Shown here piece by piece: positions 8,167 through 13,639 of a DNA stretch of 13,661 bases. Position 1 is the stretch's first letter. Each line of letters opens with the position of its first letter. Source of the stretch: an uncultured Lachnospiraceae bacterium (GTDB lineage Bacteria > Bacillota > Clostridia > Lachnospirales > Lachnospiraceae); assembly GCA_902803635.1 (NCBI GenBank), contig CADCQU010000185.1:1-13661 (forward strand), written 5' to 3'. Below the pieces are notes generated by a model that saw nothing but the letters and a program-made list of their open reading frames with translations, was not told the DNA's origin and made no database searches. Both the position numbers and the translations under genes were made by a program.

Positions 8167-8234
8167 GTCCGGGCTCGTTCTTTTTTTATGGTCTCCTGGA
8201 TTAATAAAGACTCCCGTACAAGACCTCACCGGAC
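8167..8234 (-). other. Foldable leader of fba
   Basis: The transcribed leader contains two nested complementary pairs: GTCCGG (8229-8234) with CCGGAC (8167-8172), and GGTCT (8221-8225) with AGACC (8190-8194). Together they would close most of the untranslated region, with an A-rich single-stranded piece between the 3' arms. The closing stem ends about 10 nt before the ribosome-binding site. I do not recognise a known riboswitch class. Confidence 0.35.
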
Positions 8235-8244
8235 GCTTTGCTTT

Positions 8245-8250
8245 ATTATA
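8245..8250 (-). promoter_or_regulatory. -10 element of the fba promoter
   Basis: A perfect TATAAT on the minus strand (within TATATAAT, 8245-8252) about 100 bp before the fba start, in an AT-rich tract. The -35 region is T-rich (TTTTCT at 17-bp spacing) and does not match TTGACA well. The predicted start is near 8238, leaving a leader of about 95 nt. Confidence 0.6.
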
Positions 8251-8317
8251 TAGCAAAATCTACAAAAAGAAAAGACGGTTTTTGTGTTTTTTTGACAAAT
8301 AATATCGGCTTAATTTT

Positions 8318-9235
8318 TTAACTTCCGAGCACATGGCTATGGTCCCCGTCGAGGAGCAAGGTGACGGAACGGCTCATGTTGACAAGCCGCGCCTCCTTGT
8401 AGTTCCCGCCAAATTCGCCGTCCAGCGTCCACGCGATCTCCTTCTCCGAGGAAAAGGTGAGGGACGGCGTCTTGAAGGTCTCGAAATATTTGCCCTCTGT
8501 ATTTCCCATAAGGAGCGCGCCGGCAATTTCCTGCAGCTCAAGGGGATTCCTCGGGGTTTTGATCAGCGTGACCTCGAAGAGGCCGTCATCGAGGAGGATG
8601 TCCTTTCCTGTAAGGTTCTTCATCCCCCCCACGGAAAGCGAGTTGGTCACCATGCCGTAAATAAAATCGCCTGAAATCTTCCTCTGCCCGACCGTCACCT
8701 CGATCTGGCAGCTCTTAATGTCCCCAAGCCGCCGGATTCCCTCCAAAAGGTAGGCGGCATGCCCGAACACATTTTTCATGCCCTGGTTCGTCCCGTAGGA
8801 CACGTCGGTAAAGGCTCCAAAGGCAGCGATGTATACAAAGGTCTTGTTGTTGAAAAGCCCGATGTCGATTGCCCGCTCCTCGCCGCCGAGGATGTCGCCG
8901 GCCGCCTCTATTATATTAGAAGAAATCCCGAGCGTTGCCGCGAAATCGTTGGTCGAGCCGACCGGAATATAGCCGAGCGGAATCTGATTTCCGCTCTTTA
9001 ACAGCCCATAGACCACCTCGTCGAGGGTTCCGTCGCCGCCCGCCGCCACGATGACGTCCGGACGGATCTCCGGCTCGAAGGCCTTCTTCACCGCGTCCCC
9101 CCGGCTCTGTGTCGGGTACACCTCGACCGAGTATCCGCCCTTCACAAAAATATCCACGACGTCCCCCAGCCGTTCCTTGAAAGACCCCGTCCCGGCAAAT
9201 GGATTATAGATAAGAAGCAATCTTGGTGTCATCAT
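8318..9235 (-). CDS. Diacylglycerol kinase family lipid kinase (DgkB/YegS type)
   Basis: A soluble lipid kinase of the DAGK catalytic family; in Gram-positives DgkB returns diacylglycerol from lipoteichoic-acid synthesis to phosphatidic acid. The 305 residues have the usual length and motifs: LLIYNPFAGTGS (about 7-18) at the start of the nucleotide domain, VAAGGDGTLDEVV with GGDGT (66-70), YIPVGSTNDFA (89-99), LLDDGLFEV (214-222), and LDGEFGG (271-277) in the C-terminal beta-sandwich. GGEG/LDGE-type acidic residues bind metal in the family. Lipid specificity (diacylglycerol, sphingoid base or phosphatidylglycerol) cannot be decided. The start has two ATGs in a row (9235, 9232); GGAGG eight bases before 9235 favours the first. 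It is divergent from the dehydrogenase gene. No clear terminator was seen before the fba promoter. Confidence 0.9.
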   Translation of the reverse strand: MMTPRLLLIYNPFAGTGSFKERLGDVVDIFVKGGYSVEVYPTQSRGDAVKKAFEPEIRPDVIVAAGGDGTLDEVVYGLLKSGNQIPLGYIPVGSTNDFAATLGISSNIIEAAGDILGGEERAIDIGLFNNKTFVYIAAFGAFTDVSYGTNQGMKNVFGHAAYLLEGIRRLGDIKSCQIEVTVGQRKISGDFIYGMVTNSLSVGGMKNLTGKDILLDDGLFEVTLIKTPRNPLELQEIAGALLMGNTEGKYFETFKTPSLTFSSEKEIAWTLDGEFGGNYKEARLVNMSRSVTLLLDGDHSHVLGS

Positions 9236-9265
9236 CTCCCCCGCCTCCGCAATTATACTCCCTTG

Positions 9266-9294
9266 ATTTTACACGACTTGCACCAAAATGGCAA
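9266..9294 (-). promoter_or_regulatory. Promoter of the lipid kinase gene (interlocked)
   Basis: On the minus strand TTGCCA (9289-9294) and TAAAAT (9266-9271) with 17-bp spacing. It shares almost its whole length with the divergent plus-strand promoter. A second -10-like TATAAT (9252-9257) lies closer to the gene but lacks a good -35. Confidence 0.6.
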
Positions 9295-9306
9295 CTGTTG
9301 TAAAAT
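9278..9306 (+). promoter_or_regulatory. Promoter of the dehydrogenase gene (interlocked)
   Basis: TTGCAC (9278-9283) and TAAAAT (9301-9306) with 17-bp spacing, predicted start near 9313, leader about 36 nt. The -10 boxes of both promoters belong to an 8-bp inverted repeat, ATTTTACA (9266-9273) and TGTAAAAT (9299-9306). Confidence 0.6.
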
Positions 9307-9348
9307 ATAAAAATCTCCATTGTTCCCATCCATAAAGTAGGTATTTTT

Positions 9349-10140
9349 ATGAAGCACATCTTTATCACAGGCGCATCCAGAGGAATCGGCCGGGAGACGG
9401 CGAGGGCATTTGCCCGTCTTGCAAAGGTCCCCGGGGCGCAAAGCAAAGACAGTGTCCTCCCGGCGGAGGCATTTGCCGAAAAAGAGAAAATCGCCCTCTC
9501 CCTGACCGGCTTCCGCTCCCCGAAGGCCTTAGCCGAACTGCAAGCGGAGCTGGAAGCCTCCGGCATCCCGACCTTGCGCTTCGTCGGGGACATTTCGGAG
9601 GAGACCTTTGTCAAAAACTGCTTCGAGGAGGCCCAAAACCGCTTCGGCCCGGTGGACGTCCTTGTCAACAACGCCGGTATCGACTGGTACGGTCTTCTCC
9701 AGGACATGACCGTCGCTGAGTGGGACCGCCTCATGGCAGTGAACCTCCGGGCGGCCTTCCTCACCTGCCGCGAGGCTATCCCGCAAATGCTCACCCGCCA
9801 CGGCGGCTCGATTGTAAACGTCTCCTCCATCTGGGGGCAGGCCGGAGCCGCCTGCGAGGCCGCCTACGCCGCGACAAAGGGCGGAATCAACGCCCTCACC
9901 CGCTCGCTCGCGAAAGAGCTCGGCCCGAGCGGGATCCGCGTCAACGCCGCCGCCTTCGGCATGATCGATACGAAGATGAACGACATCTTCACGGACGGGG
10001 AAAAAGCGGCCATCGCCGAGGAGATTCCACTCGGCCGCAGCGCATCCCCCGCCGAGGCCGCGGCCCTCCTCGTGGACCTCGCCCTCTCCCACCCCTACCT
10101 CACCGGGCAGATCATCACCCTGGACGGTGGGTGGATGTAG
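9349..10140 (+). CDS. Short-chain dehydrogenase/reductase (FabG/YmfI-like)
   Basis: An NAD(P)-dependent Rossmann-fold reductase of 263 residues. Visible: cofactor motif TGASRGIG (7-14), NNAG (107-110), and the tetrad N132, S160, Y173, K177 in SSIWG and YAATKGG contexts. The stretches VSSIWGQAGAACEAAY, AKELGPSGIRVN, MIDTKMN and the end TLDGGWM resemble the EF-P 5-aminopentanone reductase (YmfI) branch common in Clostridia, but a generic FabG-like ketoreductase cannot be excluded. Between helix A and beta-2 there are about 21 extra residues (roughly 23-43), bounded by AFA repeats encoded by the same 10-bp DNA repeat. The ribosome-binding site (AAGTAGGT) is weaker than those of the neighbours. 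It is the only plus-strand gene in the window, alone in its transcription unit. Confidence 0.9.
   Translation: MKHIFITGASRGIGRETARAFARLAKVPGAQSKDSVLPAEAFAEKEKIALSLTGFRSPKALAELQAELEASGIPTLRFVGDISEETFVKNCFEEAQNRFGPVDVLVNNAGIDWYGLLQDMTVAEWDRLMAVNLRAAFLTCREAIPQMLTRHGGSIVNVSSIWGQAGAACEAAYAATKGGINALTRSLAKELGPSGIRVNAAAFGMIDTKMNDIFTDGEKAAIAEEIPLGRSASPAEAAALLVDLALSHPYLTGQIITLDGGWM
9405..9477 (+). repeat. 10-bp direct repeat bounding a 63-bp in-frame insertion
   Basis: GGCATTTGCC occurs at 9405-9414 and again at 9468-9477, offset exactly 63 bp (21 codons). The segment between has no inverted-repeat ends that I can see. Removing one repeat plus the intervening 53 bp joins ARAFA to EKEKIALSLTG and leaves beta-2 starting 19 residues after the TG of the cofactor motif, the spacing in E. 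coli FabG. Confidence 0.6.
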
Positions 10141-10156
10141 CCGATTCTAATTAAAA

Positions 10157-10345
10157 CCGCATACCGTGTGCAGTGCCACGAGGAATGAAAGTTCTGCGTG
10201 GGACAATCAGAAGCGCACTTGAAGGGGACAGGTCACATATTTTCCACGCATATCCTTCGGATATGTATGGAAAATACGGACCAGTCCTCGCGTGCACATC
10301 TCGCCTAGCCTGGCTACGGAAGGGGTGGCCGTATTTAGGAAAAAG
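10157..10345 (+). ncRNA. Candidate rod-shaped structured RNA (6S-like, unassigned)
   Basis: No coding potential, but extensive nested complementarity. Apical hairpin: TATTTTCCA (10238-10246) with TGGAAAATA (10268-10276), a 2x2 internal loop, then CATATCC (10249-10255) with GGATATG (10259-10265) around TTC. Below it, across an open region, GGGGAC (10224-10229) with GTCCTC (10284-10289) and GCGC (10213-10216) with GTGC (10292-10295). Further out GCCACGAG (10175-10182) pairs with CTCG (10300-10303) and TGGC (10311-10314), and CCGT (10164-10167) with ACGG (10316-10319). This is one long interrupted rod of about 160-190 nt, the general shape of 6S RNA, followed at once by a strong terminator. A -10-like TCTAAT lies at 10146-10151; no convincing -35. 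A local hairpin CCACG (10176-10180)/CGTGG (10197-10201) is an alternative to the outer stem. It may instead be a 3' untranslated region of the dehydrogenase message. Confidence 0.4.
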
Positions 10346-10384
10346 AATCCCGTCAGGCCTCCCTGAAGCCTGACGGGATTTTTT
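10346..10384. terminator. Strong bidirectional intrinsic terminator
   Basis: Perfect 13-bp stem: AATCCCGTCAGGC (10346-10358) with GCCTGACGGGATT (10368-10380), 9-nt loop. On the plus strand it runs into TTTTTT (10379-10384), on the minus strand into TTCTTTTT. It lies between convergent genes and can serve the dehydrogenase or RNA unit and htrA from the other side. Confidence 0.9.
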
Positions 10385-10418
10385 GTGTTGTAAATTATGA
10401 CAAGCGTCTTATTCTTTC

Positions 10419-10526
10419 GGATAGGCCGGTGCTTTCACCTCCTCTCCGTTTTTCGCCTATCCCTTCTAATCGAGATTGCGGGCAGGCAGGCTCTTTTCGC
10501 CGCCTCCTTTCCGCACTCGCCTGCCC
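10419..10526. other. Two further inverted repeats in the htrA 3' region
   Basis: The 165 bp between the terminator and the htrA stop have no gene. Two dyads are visible. GGATAGGC (10419-10426) pairs with GCCTATCC (10455-10462) and encloses a small GGTG-CTTT-CACC hairpin (10428-10439); on the minus strand its loop carries a perfect anti-SD match, AGGAGGTGA, not followed by a plausible start. GGGCAGGC (10480-10487) pairs with GCCTGCCC (10519-10526), with TTTT after it on the plus strand only. Long loops make both weaker than the neighbouring terminator. They would lie in the 3' untranslated part of the htrA message. Confidence 0.4.
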
Positions 10527-10550
10527 TTTTCCAGACACGGGACCTCTGCC

Positions 10551-12014
10551 TTAATGTACGTTTGCGCTGGTCTGCACGAGGTTGCTCTGGAAGGTAAGGG
10601 TGAGCTGCATACTCTCATATGTCGCCGGAGCCTTCACTGCGTCCCTTCCGGAGGGGTTGAGCGAACGGGCGCTGCTCTCCTGCTCGCGGGCGATCGTGAG
10701 GGTCACTGTATCGCCGACCTTGTAGCCGGCCAGGGCATTTGTCAGAGCCTCCATCGTGAGGGTATCCTTGCCGTCAATCGCGGTCAGGATGTCGCCGGCC
10801 TGAAGCCCCGCCTTCTCAGCGGCCGAACCAGCCTCGACCTCATCGACGTAAATGCCCTGCGGCACGCCGTAGTATTCTGCATATTCACTGTTGATTTCCG
10901 CGCAGCTGATGCCGAGGCGGACGGTGTTCCCTTCCACGGAAGGGATCGCCTTCTCAATGCTGTCGCCCATCTTGAGGTTCTCAAGGATCGGGAGCGCGTC
11001 GGAAATTGGAATCGCGTAGCACATGCCCTCGACCTTCGTATCAACGTCCTTCGCGGAATTGATGCCGACAAGCTCGCCCTTGAGGTTGAACATGCCGCCG
11101 CCGGAGTTGCCGGGGTTGATGGCCGCGTCCGTCTGGATGAGGCCTTCGTCCGTACCCTCGGTCGATCCGTTCTCGTCGGTCAGCACACGGTTCTTCGCGC
11201 TGACGATACCGGAAGATACCGACTGGCCGTAGCCAAGCGCATTCCCGATGCACACGATCGTCTCCCCGATGCGGAGGTCGTCCGAGCTGCCGATGGGGAT
11301 CACGCGGATGGCCGAGAGGGTTTCCGCCGACAAATCCGCCTTCTTCACGGCAATTACCGCAAGGTCATGGTCGGCATCCTCGCCGAGGACCGTGGCGGCC
11401 GCCGCCGTCTCATTGACAAATGCCACGGACAGCTCCTTCGTGTTGTCCACGACGTGCTGGTTGGTCGCGATCAGGATGGCGTCGTCGGTCTCACCAATGA
11501 TAACGCCGGAGCCGGCCGATACGCTCGTGTACTCCTGGCCGCCGCTGTTTCCGCTGCGTCCGCTCTGTCCGCCGCGGCTGCTCCCGCCGAAGCCCCCGAA
11601 GCTGTCACCGAAGATGTCGAAGAAATCCTCGTAGCCTCCGAAACCTCCGAAGTAGTTCTGCAGGGTCTCCACCGAGGTGTTCGTAATCGACACCATGGCC
11701 GGCATGGAATTCTCCACGACATCCGGAATCGACATTTCCTGACCGGTCGTAGTGCTGTCCAGCACCTTGTCGGTGTAGATGTTCTTCACCTCGTCCGAGG
11801 CTGCATTCCCGTTTTCCGCAATCGCCCGGTCGGCCGCCGCCTCCGTCTCCGAAGCTACGGCATTTGCCGCCGCCTCGCGGACATTTGCCTGGACAACTGT
11901 GTTCGCGCCCTGGGCCGCGTTCATCGACGTGTACACGCCCGAGGAAACCACTCCGAACAGAACCGCCAACCCTGTCACGCCTGCTGCCTTTGCAATGTAA
12001 CTCTTCTTTGCCAT
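10551..12014 (-). CDS. htrA: HtrA/DegP-type serine protease with one PDZ domain
   Basis: A membrane-anchored trypsin-like protease that degrades misfolded envelope and secreted proteins. The 487-residue protein has a short basic start and one hydrophobic segment (about 10-30) as signal anchor, an Ala-rich linker (to about 90), the protease domain (about 95-340) with catalytic H187 (TNQHVVD), D217 (DHDLAVI) and S304 (NPGNSGGG), and one PDZ domain (about 365-440) with GSAAEKAGLQAGDILTAIDG. Between the first beta strands sits a Gly/Phe/Asp-rich loop (YFGGFGGYEDFFDIFG, 121-136, then a Gly/Ser/Arg-rich tail to about 160), corresponding to the LA loop region. The PDZ is interrupted near its end by about 20 polar residues (445-467) before the last strand. 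An in-frame TTG lies two codons upstream, but ATG at 12014 with AAGGAGG at proper distance is preferred. Convergent with the dehydrogenase unit. Motif copies at 11861 and 11882. Confidence 0.93.
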   Translation of the reverse strand: MAKKSYIAKAAGVTGLAVLFGVVSSGVYTSMNAAQGANTVVQANVREAAANAVASETEAAADRAIAENGNAASDEVKNIYTDKVLDSTTTGQEMSIPDVVENSMPAMVSITNTSVETLQNYFGGFGGYEDFFDIFGDSFGGFGGSSRGGQSGRSGNSGGQEYTSVSAGSGVIIGETDDAILIATNQHVVDNTKELSVAFVNETAAAATVLGEDADHDLAVIAVKKADLSAETLSAIRVIPIGSSDDLRIGETIVCIGNALGYGQSVSSGIVSAKNRVLTDENGSTEGTDEGLIQTDAAINPGNSGGGMFNLKGELVGINSAKDVDTKVEGMCYAIPISDALPILENLKMGDSIEKAIPSVEGNTVRLGISCAEINSEYAEYYGVPQGIYVDEVEAGSAAEKAGLQAGDILTAIDGKDTLTMEALTNALAGYKVGDTVTLTIAREQESSARSLNPSGRDAVKAPATYESMQLTLTFQSNLVQTSANVH

Positions 12015-12028
12015 GTTCAACCTCCTTG

Positions 12029-12041
12029 GACCCCTGGGGTC
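12029..12041. promoter_or_regulatory. Palindrome just upstream of the htrA ribosome-binding site
   Basis: GACCCC-T-GGGGTC, a perfect 13-bp palindrome, adjoins the AAGGAGG of htrA. As DNA it could be an operator; as RNA it would fold as a 5-bp stem with a CTG loop beside the ribosome-binding site. On the plus strand it is followed by TTTTTATTTT, so it could also stop antisense transcription. No clear htrA promoter was found in the 230 bp upstream, which are A/T-run-rich and contain one GGCAAATG copy (12099-12106). The role is not determined. Confidence 0.4.
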
Positions 12042-12273
12042 TTTTTATTTTGATAGACCATTGTTTGTTTTTTTGATCGGAGCTTCCGGAACCTTTTTGG
12101 CAAATGCGCTTCGCCGCTTTCCGGTTCCCTTCGGCCGCCTGCCTTACCGGCTTGACCGCTGTCCCCGCTCTGTTTTTTGGTATGGCCTTATTATCGGAGG
12201 AAAATGTGGCAAATTTGTGTTTGATTTTTGCAGCCTTTGTGACGTTTTGCTGCACATCCTGTGAAGTTTTTTA

Positions 12274-13344
12274 CTACCTCCCTTTCTCATAGGAAACAAT
12301 GAGATCCACCACGCGGTCGTAGGTCTCAACGCCGCCCGCCTGCCCCTTGCTCTTGATGTACCCGTCGTTCAGCTTCTCCACCGTCGCCGACACCGTGGAC
12401 TCATAGGACTTCCAGAAGGCCGTATTTGCCTCCAAGTCCTTGTTCGCCCGGGCATCGAGGGTCTCGGCAATCTCCCGCCAGGCCGCACGGTCGCGTTTGT
12501 AGAGCTCGTTCCCGACGTAAATCCAGCCCATCAGGGCACCGCTATAGCGAAGATCCGCGTCCGGCGCGTCGATGCAGGCCAGGTACCCGACGAAATTCGC
12601 CTCATTTTCCATCATCACACCCTTCGCGTGGCCAAGCTCATGGCAGGCCGACGCAGGAATGTTGTAGGCCGTCATGTCGCGGTTGAAATTTGCCTCCATC
12701 GTGCAGGCAAAGAAAATCCCCGCAAAATGCGCCCGCGAGAGAAGCTCCGAGAAGAGCACCGCCTTCGGCTTCGGGCAGAAGCCCGCCATTTGCGGGTAGG
12801 TCTCCCCGAGACGGCCAATCGCCTCCCGGCACCGGGCGCGGACATTTGCCGAGCACTGCATGAGGCCGTCCCCGTCGCGCTCGACATTTGCCACCTCCGT
12901 GTTCACCCGTGCGGCCATCAACGCGGCGGTCTCCTTGAGCTCCTCCGTCGTATAGCTCCCCTGGCCGATGCCGTTCGCCACGGAAAACGGCGTACGGAAA
13001 TAATGCGCGTCCTCACCCAGCTCGTAAAGCAGGAAGATGACGGAAGCGATGAGGCAAATGCCCGCGCACCAGCGGAAAAAGGCCGTCCGCTTCAAAATTC
13101 CCTTCTTTTTGGCAAATGCCAGCCGAAGAATGAGCGTCAAGGGCACGAGACAAATGGCCGCATAAAGAAGCAGTTCAACCACCGAAAAGGGGAACAGCCC
13201 GAAAAAGCCGCCCACGACAAATAGCACCGCCGGCCCGGCCACCCCGCAGAAGGCGTTGGCAAAGCCGGGGATACACCGTACCAGTATCAAGATTAAAAGG
13301 GCCGCCGCAAAAAACACGGCGGCCGCGACCCATTTTTTCTTCAT
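12274..13344 (-). CDS. Membrane protein with HELGH zinc-protease motif (DUF3810-like)
   Basis: A 356-residue protein with three predicted membrane segments at about 5-25, 38-75 (possibly two close segments) and 90-108, then a C-terminal domain carrying PASACHELGHAKG with HELGH at 235-239 and ENEANFVGYLA beginning at 246. This HExxH plus downstream E-x-E-A-N-F pattern is that of DUF3810 proteins, putative gluzincin-type metallopeptidases; H235, H239 and one of E246/E248 would hold zinc and E236 would be catalytic. Substrate and role are not known to me. The start at 13344 follows GAGGTT at acceptable distance, and MKKKW before the hydrophobic stretch suits a membrane insert. It precedes htrA on the same strand with a 259-bp gap, so cotranscription is possible but not shown. 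It has the densest set of motif copies (12843, 12885, 13053, 13111). Confidence 0.8.
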   Translation of the reverse strand: MKKKWVAAAVFFAAALLILILVRCIPGFANAFCGVAGPAVLFVVGGFFGLFPFSVVELLLYAAICLVPLTLILRLAFAKKKGILKRTAFFRWCAGICLIASVIFLLYELGEDAHYFRTPFSVANGIGQGSYTTEELKETAALMAARVNTEVANVERDGDGLMQCSANVRARCREAIGRLGETYPQMAGFCPKPKAVLFSELLSRAHFAGIFFACTMEANFNRDMTAYNIPASACHELGHAKGVMMENEANFVGYLACIDAPDADLRYSGALMGWIYVGNELYKRDRAAWREIAETLDARANKDLEANTAFWKSYESTVSATVEKLNDGYIKSKGQAGGVETYDRVVDLIVSYEKGR

Positions 13345-13442
13345 AGAAGAACCTCAAAAATATGTATTTACAGAACCCTCCTTACTGTAGGCCCCCTCGT
13401 CCCCCCCTTCACAAGGCAGTTACCCCCAAAGCGCATCCCATT

Positions 13443-13498
13443 CCCCTTGCCTCCCCCTCCAGGGGGAGGTGGCACGGCGTAGCCGTGACGGAGAGGGG
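13443..13498. repeat. REP-like double-hairpin intergenic repeat
   Basis: CCTCCCCCT (13450-13458) and AGGGGGAGG (13461-13469) form a perfect 9-bp stem with a CC centre. Next to it CACGGC (13473-13478) and GCCGTG (13482-13487) form a 6-bp stem with a GTA loop, and CCCCT/AGGGG close the unit from outside. From memory, closely similar GGGGGAGGTGGCACGGC-type units are common intergenic repeats in Clostridia genomes. It has no gene, lies upstream of the DUF3810 gene, and only one copy is in the window. Confidence 0.6.
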
Positions 13499-13517
13499 TG
13501 CCGCAGTAAATACTCTC

Positions 13518-13576
13518 ATAATTACTTCAAAATCAACTTCAACAAACTTCAATAATTACTTCAATTTCCACTTCAA
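13518..13576. repeat. Five phased ACTTCAA direct repeats
   Basis: ACTTCAA begins at 13524, 13536, 13546, 13558 and 13570, spacings 12, 10, 12 and 12 bp. A longer 13-mer, ATAATTACTTCAA, is repeated exactly at 13518-13530 and 13552-13564. The near-helical phasing puts all copies on one DNA face, as in iteron or multi-site operator arrays. The stretch is AT-rich, in sharp contrast to the genes. No gene is evident in 13345-13661. Confidence 0.6.
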
Positions 13577-13582
13577 TATAGT

Positions 13583-13639
13583 CGATAACAATAGTAAAAC
13601 CATGAAAATATATTTAAAATAATTATATTTACTTTATCG
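13583..13639. repeat. AT-rich interrupted inverted repeat at the window end
   Basis: CGATAA (13583-13588) and AGTAAA (13593-13598) are mirrored by TTTACT (13628-13633) and TTATCG (13634-13639). The centre is almost all A and T. It may belong to a promoter or operator of a gene beyond the window; chance is possible in such AT-rich DNA. Confidence 0.3.

Larger units (their letters stand above)
171..13118. repeat. Dispersed 8-mer family GGCAAATG (16 copies)
   Basis: Exact copies of GGCAAATG (plus strand) start at 1239, 5185, 9194, 12099, 13053 and 13111; of its complement CATTTGCC at 171, 228, 1083, 6237, 9407, 9470, 11861, 11882, 12843 and 12885. In GGCAAATG orientation the next base is C in eight, T in five (always TC), G in two and A in one, giving GGCAAATGY. 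Near copies add TATTTGCC at about 719, 3330, 8486 and 12423. Fifteen copies are coding, one intergenic. Counted by hand. Confidence 0.8.

Noticed and set aside
10157..10345. The structured region as tmRNA, RNase P RNA, SRP RNA or a T-box
   Set aside because: Too short for the first two, no GGAAGGAAGC-type SRP loop, and no T-box core or regulated downstream gene.
10480..10530. Dyad GGGCAGGC/GCCTGCCC followed by TTTT as htrA terminator
   Set aside because: The T run follows it only on the plus strand, and the 31-nt loop makes it weak; the 13-bp hairpin at 10346-10380 serves the minus strand better.
10476..12053. A 525-codon open frame on the plus strand opposite htrA
   Set aside because: It lies antisense to a clear HtrA with complete catalytic triad; its product is Arg/Val/His-rich without a recognisable domain, as expected of the complement of a GC-rich gene with few AT-rich stops.
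13362..13622. An 86-codon open frame over the REP-like unit and the AT-rich tract
   Set aside because: It crosses a double-hairpin repeat and a direct-repeat array, has no ribosome-binding site, and its product is low complexity.
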